IMG/VR virus record: IMGVR_UViG_3300047478_000258
Location: 1 to 64,000 of that record
DNA length: 64,000 nt
Origin: a virus
Direction: 5' to 3' (one strand)
In this document: one piece after another, positions 1-6,610 of the stretch
Numbering within the stretch: the first letter of the stretch is position 1
Layout of the letters: each line of letters begins with the position of its first letter
Position numbers and translations under genes: made by a program
Notes under the pieces: model-generated
The model's input: only the letters and a program-made list of their open reading frames with translations
Databases searched by the model: none
Told to the model about the DNA's origin: nothing

Positions 1-136
1 TGGGTAGATCCTTTTGGAGTGATTTTATGTCAGGATAGACATAACAATCATCTTCTGTATACTGCCTTCCTACTGCATTAAAGTGGAATTTTATCTGTGT
101 TATGTAACCATTGCCTACTGGATTAATGAGTATCAT
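1..136 (-). CDS. Hypothetical protein, truncated by the window edge
   Basis: Open for 45 codons from an ATG at 136 to the window edge, with an SD (GGAGG) at 143-147. The visible N-terminus, MILINPVGNGY, is followed by mixed polar and aromatic residues. No family recognised. It overlaps the stop of the upstream gene by 14 bp, so it is translationally coupled at the end of the leftward replication operon. The rest lies outside the window. Confidence 0.6.
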   Translation of the reverse strand, partial: MILINPVGNGYITQIKFHFNAVGRQYTEDDCYVYPDIKSLQKDLP

Positions 137-377
137 GATATTCCTCCGTATAAGAATATGCTGTGAATTTAAGTCCTAATGACTGTGTCATGTAGTTAAC
201 TGCCCTTATTGCCCCTCCTAATGTACTGTAAGACTTAGTCATCAGGAGATTAGCCCCATTCTTCTTACTAACTGCCCAGTAGATAATACCTCTATAAGTA
301 GACCCATCTTTGTTTATCTTTACTACACAGTTAGTAAAATACTTGCGTTCTTTACCCTTCATTGTCTGTGGACTCAT
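123..377 (-). CDS. Hypothetical protein, 84 aa
   Basis: Small basic, aromatic-rich soluble protein of unknown function. The ATG at 377 has a good SD (GAGGAGGG, about 5 nt upstream) inside the 3' end of the RecA-like gene, so the two overlap by 26 bp and are probably coupled. No membrane segment or Cys/His cluster. An in-frame Met at residue 6 is a weaker alternative start. Confidence 0.7.
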   Translation of the reverse strand: MSPQTMKGKERKYFTNCVVKINKDGSTYRGIIYWAVSKKNGANLLMTKSYSTLGGAIRAVNYMTQSLGLKFTAYSYTEEYHDTH

Positions 378-1419
378 TTTTACCCTCCTCTTCCAGCGTA
401 ATAGGCTTCTGCAGGCTTATGTCTAATACCTGCCTTTTTACTTCAGCTAACAGTTCTCTGTTCTTGAGTGCTTCATCTACTTCTGCCAGATTTTTGAAAA
501 CGTTTTCACCTATCTTCCAAGAAGAGCCAACTCTCTCTATAATACCTATCTTCTTTGCATACGCTGTAATCTGTTTCTTCTCAAGGAGCTCTCCTTTACT
601 GCCTTTACCCTCAAAATCACACATAAGGATCTCAAAAGTCCCTTCTGTCTTGTCCAGACCAAGCTTATTCTTCTCTATCTTGATCTTGTACTCATGAACT
701 ACAGGGATACCCTTAAGTTTAGTATTGCCTATATAGGAGAACTTAACATCCAACGTCCACATGAACTCTTTCATCTTTCCACCTGGCTTAATTACAGTAG
801 CTACAAACCCTCCTTTAGCCATAGATGCTATTGTCTGATTGATAATAAGCATAGTAAGTGGATTGTTTGTTTTTCTCCTAAGTCCTTGAGCTGGGATTAT
901 CTTCCTAAGTAACTTAACCACCAACTTAGGATGAAGTCCCATAGTATCCTCTTCTGCGTTCTTCTCTGATATACCAAGAGGAGTCATCATTGCTAATGAA
1001 TCCAATGCAATAAGACCTACATCCTCTGTATTGGCATAGTCCAAAGTGATATTAACTCCCTGCTCACCATAGTCAGGAACTACTACTATCAGTCTGTCCA
1101 GATCTTTTATAAAGGCAGATGCCCATTCTGGGTCAAAAGTAGCTTCATAATCGAATAGAACTGCCTTTTTATCTGGATTTGCTGCCAAGTAGTTGCCTAT
1201 AACTTTATACATGGTCCCTGATTTGAAGGAAGACTTTTCTCCATAGAACTCTGTTATTCTACCCTCTGGGATACCTCCTCTTGTGAGGATGTCAAACTCC
1301 AGTATCCCAGTAGGAATTCTTCTAACAGAGAACTTCTCCATCTGGTTACCCCTATGGATTATCTTGAGCTCTTTGTATTTCTTGGTTACGTCATCTGAAG
1401 TCTCTATTTCTTTAGTCAT
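352..1419 (-). CDS. RecA-type recombinase
   Basis: ATP-dependent DNA strand-exchange protein, 355 aa, close to bacterial RecA length. Seen: a Walker A equivalent at residues 60-67 (GEKSSFKS; the usual second glycine is Phe), catalytic Glu at about residue 92 in a segment matching RecA's FIDAEHALDP, and Walker B (LIALD) at 136-140. The lysine-rich C-terminal part continues the ATPase core and ends in an acidic tail, as in RecA. SD AGGAGA precedes the ATG. It would coat ssDNA in recombination-dependent replication and repair together with the UvsW-like helicase and ssDNA-binding protein nearby. A copy of the dispersed 14-bp palindrome lies in frame (ENVF) near the C-terminus. Confidence 0.88.
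   Translation of the reverse strand: MTKEIETSDDVTKKYKELKIIHRGNQMEKFSVRRIPTGILEFDILTRGGIPEGRITEFYGEKSSFKSGTMYKVIGNYLAANPDKKAVLFDYEATFDPEWASAFIKDLDRLIVVVPDYGEQGVNITLDYANTEDVGLIALDSLAMMTPLGISEKNAEEDTMGLHPKLVVKLLRKIIPAQGLRRKTNNPLTMLIINQTIASMAKGGFVATVIKPGGKMKEFMWTLDVKFSYIGNTKLKGIPVVHEYKIKIEKNKLGLDKTEGTFEILMCDFEGKGSKGELLEKKQITAYAKKIGIIERVGSSWKIGENVFKNLAEVDEALKNRELLAEVKRQVLDISLQKPITLEEEGKNESTDNEG
495..508. repeat. Dispersed palindrome copy 1 (coding, ENVF frame)
   Basis: Exact TGAAAACGTTTTCA inside the RecA-like gene; on the coding strand it encodes Glu-Asn-Val-Phe near the protein's C-terminus. Confidence 0.95.
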
Positions 1420-1591
1420 TTTTCTCCTTTCCTACGATTTCGTAACTCTTTCGTAGTACGACATCACTTACACTATGACTTGTACTACCACACTGAATCT
1501 GCCATCCATGACAGGTTTTCTTGGATACAATAGCTATTTTCCCATTGTGCTTATTCTTAAGCCTCATACCTCGTCTAAGCTGGTTAAGCAT
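1412..1591 (-). CDS. Small basic protein, 59 aa
   Basis: ATG at 1591 with SD GGGGG 4 nt upstream; the TAA stop at 1412-1414 overlaps the RecA-like start, so the pair is coupled. Sequence begins MLNQLRRGMRLKN and has two Cys (one in KTCHGW). The arrangement KNKHNGKIAIV recalls small beta-barrel proteins, but no family is claimed. Confidence 0.6.
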   Translation of the reverse strand: MLNQLRRGMRLKNKHNGKIAIVSKKTCHGWQIQCGSTSHSVSDVVLRKSYEIVGKEKND

Positions 1592-1599
1592 ACTTCCCC

Positions 1600-1827
1600 C
1601 TATATCAGGATGTCATCGTTTGAGTTCTTTTTCCCTTTAGAAATAACATCTTTCCCTGTGATACTGTCAATCCTCTTATCTACATACTTGATAAGATCTG
1701 TAGTTACCTTCTGGTATTCTTCATTCTCATTTATTTCTACCTCTACCATAAGGTCAAACCTCTCAGATTCAAAGTTGCCAGTATTGACTGTAACACCCTT
1801 CTTGTAGCTTACTTTCGTAACATTCAT
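1600..1827 (-). CDS. Conserved phage-type hypothetical protein, 75 aa
   Basis: SD AAAGGAGAG precedes ATG at 1827. The pattern 'VTVNTGNFES-x-R-F-D-x-x-VEVEINE' followed by a helix resembles small phage proteins often found beside recombination genes, but its biochemical role is not known to me. Lies between the UvsW-like helicase and a small basic gene in one leftward operon. Confidence 0.65.
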   Translation of the reverse strand: MNVTKVSYKKGVTVNTGNFESERFDLMVEVEINENEEYQKVTTDLIKYVDKRIDSITGKDVISKGKKNSNDDILI

Positions 1828-1828
1828 C

Positions 1829-3088
1829 TTATCTCTCCTTTATCTCATAGCCTTTTGAGAGGTAAAACCTCTTCCTTACTCCATACCAGCTGTTCATCAT
1901 AGTGCTTCTGGTATCTAAGATATCTACTACTAATGGTTCTTTAGCTGTAACACCTCTAAGAATACGTCCAGTAGCTTGTTCAACCTCTGCTCTAGGCGTA
2001 GCGAAGATGACCGTATCTCTATCAGGCAGATCAGCCCCAAGACCAGCACTGCCGTAAGTAGCAAGGATAATATCTCGTGTGTGACCACTTTTCTTCCCTC
2101 CTGTGAACCACCCTAAAGGAATAGTTCCTAATTGTTTTTTGATATAATTAAGCTGGTCTAACCTATCAGATAAGACAAGGATCTTCCTCCCTTTGCTATG
2201 GGCAGCTGTTATTGCCATTACTATCAGCTTATTGCGGGAGGGTCTAGTAGCTATATGAGTAGTATAAGCACCTATATTGAACTCACCACCAAATACATAT
2301 CTAGAGTGATTTCCGTCTAAGTCCTCATATTTCAGGACTAAAACTGTTGGTTTTATAGTCTGCACTATCCCAGTCTTGATTACTTCTCCTATATGAGCCT
2401 TAAAAATGGGCTCCATGCCATCTTTTCTCTTAGGAGTAGCAGATAGTCCCAGCCTATAGGCACTATTGAAAAGCTTGCCTGTTTCAGAAAAAGTAGGAGC
2501 TCCCAGCCTATGAACCTCATCCCAGATAACCAAGTCAAACGCATTATACATCCCACTTGGGTATTTACCCTTCTTAGACAGACTATGGATCATACCAATA
2601 GTTACTGGTCCTCTATAATCACACTGATTCTGGACAACAGTACCTATATTGTCATCAGTAAGATCTGAAAACGTTTTCAGACGTTCTCTCCACTGAGTCA
2701 TTAAGTGAGAAGTAGGGACTACAATGAGGGTCTTCAGACTCATCATCTGTATAATAGCTATTGCAATTACTGTCTTCCCTGTCCCAGTATCTGCCTTTAT
2801 AATCCCTCCATCTTTCACTTCAAAGTGTCTGAGGGTTCTATTAAAGACATTCCTCTGTTCAGGTCTAAGCTGGCAATTTAGGTTAAAGTTAATTAACTGG
2901 TGTGTATGCTGAGTTTCATGTGGTACACAACCACGTGGAACATTTATAGTTCCATCGGGTAACTCTTCGTATAATATGACTTTTTCTTCTGAATAGGTAT
3001 TTGTAAGAGTAAGTTTTCTCTTAATTTCTGCCTTTTCTGCTTCGCTTACCCTTAGCTGGATCATTGCCCCGATAGTTAAAACGGTCAT
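1829..3088 (-). CDS. Superfamily 2 DNA helicase, UvsW/XPB-like
   Basis: ATP-dependent DNA helicase, 419 aa. Motif I ADTGTGKT (99-106), motif II DEVH (190-193), motif III SAT (216-218) and motif VI QATGRILR (371-378) are all present in order, with an N-terminal substrate-binding region before motif I. In T4, UvsW remodels forks and recombination intermediates; the same role is inferred here from the adjacent RecA-like and ssDNA-binding genes. ATG at 3088 has SD GGAGAGG; an internal Met at residue 9 (3064) also has a possible SD (GGGG). The first 68 bp overlap the upstream small gene. A dispersed palindrome is in frame (KTFS) near residue 138. Confidence 0.88.
   Translation of the reverse strand: MTVLTIGAMIQLRVSEAEKAEIKRKLTLTNTYSEEKVILYEELPDGTINVPRGCVPHETQHTHQLINFNLNCQLRPEQRNVFNRTLRHFEVKDGGIIKADTGTGKTVIAIAIIQMMSLKTLIVVPTSHLMTQWRERLKTFSDLTDDNIGTVVQNQCDYRGPVTIGMIHSLSKKGKYPSGMYNAFDLVIWDEVHRLGAPTFSETGKLFNSAYRLGLSATPKRKDGMEPIFKAHIGEVIKTGIVQTIKPTVLVLKYEDLDGNHSRYVFGGEFNIGAYTTHIATRPSRNKLIVMAITAAHSKGRKILVLSDRLDQLNYIKKQLGTIPLGWFTGGKKSGHTRDIILATYGSAGLGADLPDRDTVIFATPRAEVEQATGRILRGVTAKEPLVVDILDTRSTMMNSWYGVRKRFYLSKGYEIKER
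2666..2679. repeat. Dispersed palindrome copy 2 (coding, KTFS frame)
   Basis: Exact TGAAAACGTTTTCA inside the UvsW-like helicase gene, encoding Lys-Thr-Phe-Ser between motifs I and II. Confidence 0.95.
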
Positions 3089-3248
3089 TTCCCTCTCCTT
3101 CTTTTAATCCTATTTGATCTCTAAACCAGGCGGTATGTTCCAAACTCTCTCTACCCATCTCTTCTTTATCTTCGTAGGAGGGGTCAAACTCTTTTACAGC
3201 CTTTACTCTGCCCATAGGGTCATAGTAAGTTACTTTTGTTTTAAACAT
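3021..3248 (-). CDS. Hypothetical charged protein, 75 aa
   Basis: Start set at 3248 (MFKTKVTYYD) by SD AAAGGAGAG; a longer in-frame extension to 3305 lacks an SD. Very charged, with a basic C-terminus (GKRSRKGRN). Overlaps the helicase start by 68 bp in another frame. No family recognised. Confidence 0.6.
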   Translation of the reverse strand: MFKTKVTYYDPMGRVKAVKEFDPSYEDKEEMGRESLEHTAWFRDQIGLKEGEGNDRFNYRGNDPAKGKRSRKGRN

Positions 3249-3336
3249 TCTCTCTCCTTTAAAATGAGGGGGGAAGGATCGGACTTGTTTCGAGCAAGTA
3301 ACCACCCTTACGGATATGGACTTCCCCCCTTTAGTT

Positions 3337-3486
3337 TTACTTGGTCTTATCAGCTACCATAACACTGAGCTGATTTACTTGAGATAATCCGTCTTCTTCA
3401 ATATACTCTTTCAGACAACTTTTTATTTCTGCAACCTTCAGATCTGTCTCTACTTCCATACTAATGAGCAATGTTCTTACTTTCAT
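3337..3486 (-). CDS. Small hypothetical protein, 49 aa
   Basis: ATG at 3486 with SD AAGGAGGAAAT. MKVRTLLISMEVETDLKV at the N-terminus, then an amphipathic helix: one strand plus one helix, no Cys. Fills the gap between two replication-operon genes. Function unknown. Confidence 0.55.
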   Translation of the reverse strand: MKVRTLLISMEVETDLKVAEIKSCLKEYIEEDGLSQVNQLSVMVADKTK

Positions 3487-3495
3487 ATTTCCTCC

Positions 3496-3684
3496 TTATT
3501 TTACAGTCATTGACATATTTTTTGCCTTTTCAGTTTCTATTTCCATTTGATAGGTAAACATTACTGACCTAAGACATTGATCGAATATAGCTGATGTCCC
3601 ATAAGTAGCTTCCTTCTTGGCTTGCTCTGGAAATTCTACAGACATTATCCTTTTTGCTTCTTTTACTATTTCTTGTGCTGTCAT
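3496..3684 (-). CDS. Small helical protein, 62 aa
   Basis: SD AAAGGAGAGGA upstream of ATG at 3684. Predicted all-helical, Met- and Lys/Glu-rich, no membrane segment. Immediately follows the ssDNA-binding protein gene in the leftward operon. Function unknown. Confidence 0.65.
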   Translation of the reverse strand: MTAQEIVKEAKRIMSVEFPEQAKKEATYGTSAIFDQCLRSVMFTYQMEIETEKAKNMSMTVK

Positions 3685-3697
3685 TCTGTCCTCTCCT

Positions 3698-4408
3698 TTA
3701 GAATAGATCTTCTATGTCTGTTATTTCTTTGTCTGCAGTTACTTCACCCTGCTGGGCTACTGCTTCTGCTTCTGCAGCATGGAATCCCTGGTTGCCCAGC
3801 TCTTCTGGAGTAGGAGGAGCAAGAATCTTGGTATAGTCGTATGGAACTGTATCAGGAAGCTTGGAAAGGTCTACATCTTCTTTAACAAGGTCATAGATCA
3901 TACCACAGTTAGGATTAGTAGACCCACTTCCTCTGGATACATCAAATGCCTTCCCTCTGAGAGAACCATACTTCTTTACAAGCTCTGCTACTCTCTTGAC
4001 TGTCTCCCCCTTGGCAGGGTAGAGCATCTTCTTGTTCTTTACTACAGTGCCATCCTTACGAGTAAAAGACCTTGTATCAATGACAGTGTAGTAAGCGGTA
4101 AAGACAGGGGATTTGTTGTCATCAGGAGCACTGTCACAGATAGCACAGACTCCGCCTCCATCTTTCTTCTTGGTGCAGGTGAAATAGTTACCAAACTTAC
4201 CAGCGAACTTCATGTTATGTTCCCTGATATACCTCTTTACCTCTCCCTTGGGGTCATCATCACAGAAGACGATAACAGATTTCTCATCGTTCTTGAGCCA
4301 AAATCTGGGAGCACTTCTCTCTTTCTTCATGCGGGAGACTACATCCAACTCATTCTTACGCTGCAGCCCCTCTTCTCCATCCAAAATCCAACTTGTGTCT
4401 TCAGCCAT
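3698..4408 (-). CDS. Single-stranded DNA-binding protein with acidic C-terminal tail
   Basis: Inferred ssDNA-binding replication protein, 236 aa. Start MAEDTSW at 4408 chosen because SD AAGGAG precedes it; the upstream extension overlaps a promoter. A Cys cluster (Cys78, Cys88, Cys91; His64 nearby) could bind zinc, as in T4 gp32, and the C-terminus (226-236, DKEITDIEDLF) is the acidic, Phe-ending tail typical of phage and bacterial SSBs, which contacts partner proteins. It lies directly downstream of a strong sigma70-like promoter and between primase and recombinase genes. Assignment rests on tail, metal-site pattern and position rather than a full-length match. Confidence 0.72.
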   Translation of the reverse strand: MAEDTSWILDGEEGLQRKNELDVVSRMKKERSAPRFWLKNDEKSVIVFCDDDPKGEVKRYIREHNMKFAGKFGNYFTCTKKKDGGGVCAICDSAPDDNKSPVFTAYYTVIDTRSFTRKDGTVVKNKKMLYPAKGETVKRVAELVKKYGSLRGKAFDVSRGSGSTNPNCGMIYDLVKEDVDLSKLPDTVPYDYTKILAPPTPEELGNQGFHAAEAEAVAQQGEVTADKEITDIEDLF

Positions 4409-4456
4409 TGCTTTTCTCCTTATCCTAAGATAATTTCCTACCCAAAGGTAGCCATG

Positions 4457-4476
4457 TTGTATCAACACTGATACAA
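4457..4476. promoter_or_regulatory. Putative operator: 8-bp inverted repeat at the transcription start
   Basis: TTGTATCA-acac-TGATACAA, perfect 8-bp arms with a 4-bp spacer. It abuts the -10 box of the leftward promoter and covers its expected start site, a classic repressor position. A related repeat with arms TTGTATAA/TTATACAA lies at 24962-24982. Confidence 0.6.
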
Positions 4477-4504
4477 TTCTACTTTACTTTCAAAGCTTTG
4501 TCAA
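4476..4504 (-). promoter_or_regulatory. Sigma70-like promoter for the ssDNA-binding/recombination operon
   Basis: On the minus strand: -35 TTGACA (4499-4504), 17-bp spacer, -10 TAGAAT (4476-4481). This is near consensus in one of the few real intergenic gaps of the left arm. Expected start near 4469, about 60 nt before the ATG of the ssDNA-binding protein. The -35 overlaps the primase stop codon. Confidence 0.72.
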
Positions 4505-5445
4505 CAACATTTTATCAATCCTCCTTTCGATATTTGCTGTATTTTCCCAGACTTTACAGCATCCCCTGGATCTTTACATCCAAAATAGTTAGGAATTCTG
4601 TATTGCAGAACGAGACCTTTCATCTTTCTTGTAAGAAGATCAGTCAACCCCTTACCTGCAGCATCATTGTCAAGGAAGTAAATGACAGTATGAGTCTGTT
4701 TTTGAAGTTCTGCAATCTGAGCTTTGGACACACCTACTCCCATGCAAGCCCAAACATTATTGAGAGGCTGATATTGCTTAAGGAGAATAGCATCTATCTC
4801 TCCCTCTACAATATAAAGAGGCTTACCTTCTACCATTTTCCAGTGCATCCCATACCAAATACCGTATTTTTTACCATCTGTAGGGCTTAAATCTGTATAA
4901 ATGAGGTATTTTGGGTTATCTTTTGGGTCAGTTGCCCTTCCTTTTACCCCAATTATGCTTCCTTCTTTGTTTCTTATAGGAATAACTACTCTATTTCTGA
5001 AGTGGTCATACCTTATATTCTCTGTATGAAGAGTTTCATTGGATACCCCTCTCCATGTTCCTTTAACTTTAGTCTCTGAGAATTTACTATTGAAAACGTT
5101 TTCATCTACTACTGGGATAGGCTCTAACTTGGGCATTTCTGTATACTGGTAATTAGATACTAAAGGCTTTTCCCTATGGTAAACAAACTCTCTTACTTCA
5201 GAGAAATCCCTATTTAGATCCAGAAAAAGGTTGGTAGGAAGGCTATTCAAAGTCCCTTTAGACCCACAGGAGAAGCAATTATAATAGCTGGGCTCTCCTG
5301 CTCTTATACCAAATGAGGGGTTATTATCTATTCCACTCTGATGTTTAGCCTCAAATGGGCAAGATCCTGTAACCCAATCGCCATGTTCTCTTACTTCACG
5401 GCAACCAAGTAGGGTCATCAGATGATACACTTCTGATTTGGTCAT
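4501..5445 (-). CDS. DNA primase (CHC2 zinc finger plus TOPRIM)
   Basis: Synthesises RNA primers at the fork. 314 aa, shorter than DnaG. The N-terminal zinc-finger ligands are visible (Cys29, His35, Cys57, Cys60), followed by a linker and a TOPRIM domain with EGE (213-215) and DND (258-260), the metal-binding acids. There is no fused helicase, unlike T7 gp4; a separate DnaB-type helicase is encoded at 6579-7859. SD GAGGAGGAGAG precedes ATG at 5445 inside the HU-like gene. Palindrome copy 3 encodes ENVF in the linker. The stop overlaps the -35 box of the next promoter. Confidence 0.88.
   Translation of the reverse strand: MTKSEVYHLMTLLGCREVREHGDWVTGSCPFEAKHQSGIDNNPSFGIRAGEPSYYNCFSCGSKGTLNSLPTNLFLDLNRDFSEVREFVYHREKPLVSNYQYTEMPKLEPIPVVDENVFNSKFSETKVKGTWRGVSNETLHTENIRYDHFRNRVVIPIRNKEGSIIGVKGRATDPKDNPKYLIYTDLSPTDGKKYGIWYGMHWKMVEGKPLYIVEGEIDAILLKQYQPLNNVWACMGVGVSKAQIAELQKQTHTVIYFLDNDAAGKGLTDLLTRKMKGLVLQYRIPNYFGCKDPGDAVKSGKIQQISKGGLIKCC
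5091..5104. repeat. Dispersed palindrome copy 3 (coding, ENVF frame)
   Basis: Exact TGAAAACGTTTTCA in the linker of the primase gene, read as Glu-Asn-Val-Phe. Confidence 0.95.
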
Positions 5446-5764
5446 CTCTCCTCCTCTTCTTCCTATCTCTAATGCAGCTGTCAGACGACTTAAATACTAT
5501 CTTTGAAGCTTTGACTTTGTTCCCAACTACTAAGGGGTTCTTTGATCTCCAGACTCTATACTCATAATTAACTGTTCTTAGAGTTCCAAGGAAGGGAATT
5601 TCTACTGTTTTACCTTCTCTTACTGCCTTTGCTATTAAATTTAGCAATGCATTTACTACTGCTACCGAATCTTTTTGCGTAATACTTGTCTTCTTCGCTA
5701 AGTCCTTGGATAACTGACTCCGAGAGTAGCGATTCTTTCTTGATTCCATAGTGCTTAAGGTCAT
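5396..5764 (-). CDS. HU/IHF-like DNA-bending protein
   Basis: Small histone-like protein, 122 aa. The body matches HU: a helical N-terminus (SRSQLSKDLAKKTSITQKD), helix 2 (NALLNLIAKAVREGKTVEI), the turn PFLGTL in place of GFGTF, a DNA-binding arm with NPLVVG near the usual NP, and a final strand/helix. A basic tail (DRKKRRRDDQ) follows. ATG 5764 has SD GGGGG about 11 nt away; Met at 5749 is an alternative. Its first 155 bp overlap the HTH gene upstream in another frame, and its end overlaps primase by 50 bp. Probably bends DNA in replication or packaging. Confidence 0.78.
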   Translation of the reverse strand: MTLSTMESRKNRYSRSQLSKDLAKKTSITQKDSVAVVNALLNLIAKAVREGKTVEIPFLGTLRTVNYEYRVWRSKNPLVVGNKVKASKIVFKSSDSCIRDRKKRRRDDQIRSVSSDDPTWLP

Positions 5765-6008
5765 GAGTACTTACACCCCCTTTTCTGACAGAAACTAAAA
5801 ATGCTACTTTTTCTCTATCATCGTAAACTTTCACATTATAAAGCCTTGTTGAGATTACTTTATGCACCTTAATATTTGCTTCTTTTAAGATCCTGTTGAT
5901 AGAAGAGATAGGCATCCCTAAAAACTTGCTTACCTCTTCTTTTTTAAACCCCATAATGCAATGCATACCCAAAACTACGACTTCGTCATGTGTAAAGTTT
6001 TGTTCCAT
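5610..6008 (-). CDS. Helix-turn-helix protein, 132 aa
   Basis: Start MEQNFTHDEV at 6008 is set by SD GGGGGG. Residues about 20-45 (KKEEVSKFLGMPISSINRIL) look like an HTH of the kind found in small phage regulators and terminase-like proteins. The C-terminal third overlaps the HU-like gene by up to 155 bp, unusually long for this genome. Possible transcriptional regulator or DNA-binding replication factor; no family fixed. Confidence 0.6.
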   Translation of the reverse strand: MEQNFTHDEVVVLGMHCIMGFKKEEVSKFLGMPISSINRILKEANIKVHKVISTRLYNVKVYDDREKVAFLVSVRKGGVSTHDLKHYGIKKESLLSESVIQGLSEEDKYYAKRFGSSSKCIAKFNSKGSKRR

Positions 6009-6063
6009 TAACCCCCCCATCCTGCTTCGCAGTCTGTGCGGAGAACAGCCCACAGAGAAGAAA

Positions 6064-6291
6064 TCATAATATAAGTCCTAATGCTTCTTCTTCTAAGTGT
6101 TCTTTATACTCTGTTACCTGCCCTGCCTTACCAAAGCACACAGCTGCTTGAAATCTTGCTCTATCAAATCTTGGGTTATCTCTCTCAAACTTCCTGATAC
6201 TATGCCAGCAAACTACACTATCATATCTTGCTCCTATTTCATTCAGATAATTTGCTTGGTAAACGTAGTCTTTCTTGCTATACTTTGGCAT
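6064..6291 (-). CDS. Hypothetical phage protein, 75 aa
   Basis: SD GAGGAGGAAGAG immediately follows a dispersed palindrome and precedes ATG at 6291. Aromatic- and Arg-rich; the segment around RYDSVVCWHSIRKFERDNP suggests a compact helical fold. C-terminus ends GLIL, one of several hydrophobic G-x-x-x termini in this genome. No function assigned. Confidence 0.65.
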   Translation of the reverse strand: MPKYSKKDYVYQANYLNEIGARYDSVVCWHSIRKFERDNPRFDRARFQAAVCFGKAGQVTEYKEHLEEEALGLIL

Positions 6292-6610
6292 TCTCTTCCT
6301 CCTCTGAAAACGTTTTCATCACTTCGGCTATTACATGGGGACAGCTCTCTTTGCCATACCCACAGTTCAGATCCATTAACTCCTCTCTGAGATCAGAAAC
6401 GCTAATGCCATTCCTGAGAGAGATGTTTATGAGCCTTGCAATAGCTTCGAGGTATATCTTATAGCACTGTGATGATTTCATGTCTATAAGAATCTCTCTG
6501 TATTTAGGGTCTTGGTTGATAGTTATATACAACTTTGCACCATTACCACATGGCAACTTGAAGTCTTTTGTTGTTCCACTAAGCACTTCTGGGCGTTTGC
6601 TCTTCTTCAT
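6278..6610 (-). CDS. TSCPD-domain protein, 110 aa
   Basis: Start MKKSKRPEV at 6610 chosen by SD GGAGG. Matches the TSCPD module found at the end of some ribonucleotide reductases and as free proteins: CGNGAKLYITIN, a block with SSQCYKIYLEAIARLI, LRNGISVSDLREEL, then CGYGKESCPHVIAE, where the final Cys-Pro gives the domain its name. Here it stands alone, between the replicative helicase and a small gene, with no reductase in this window. Role unknown; metal binding by the Cys residues is plausible. Confidence 0.65.
   Translation of the reverse strand: MKKSKRPEVLSGTTKDFKLPCGNGAKLYITINQDPKYREILIDMKSSQCYKIYLEAIARLINISLRNGISVSDLREELMDLNCGYGKESCPHVIAEVMKTFSEEEENAKV
6305..6318. repeat. Dispersed palindrome copy 4 (coding, KTFS frame; abuts next SD)
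   Basis: Exact TGAAAACGTTTTCA at the 3' end of the TSCPD gene (Lys-Thr-Phe-Ser) and directly 5' of the SD for the gene ending at 6064. Confidence 0.95.
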
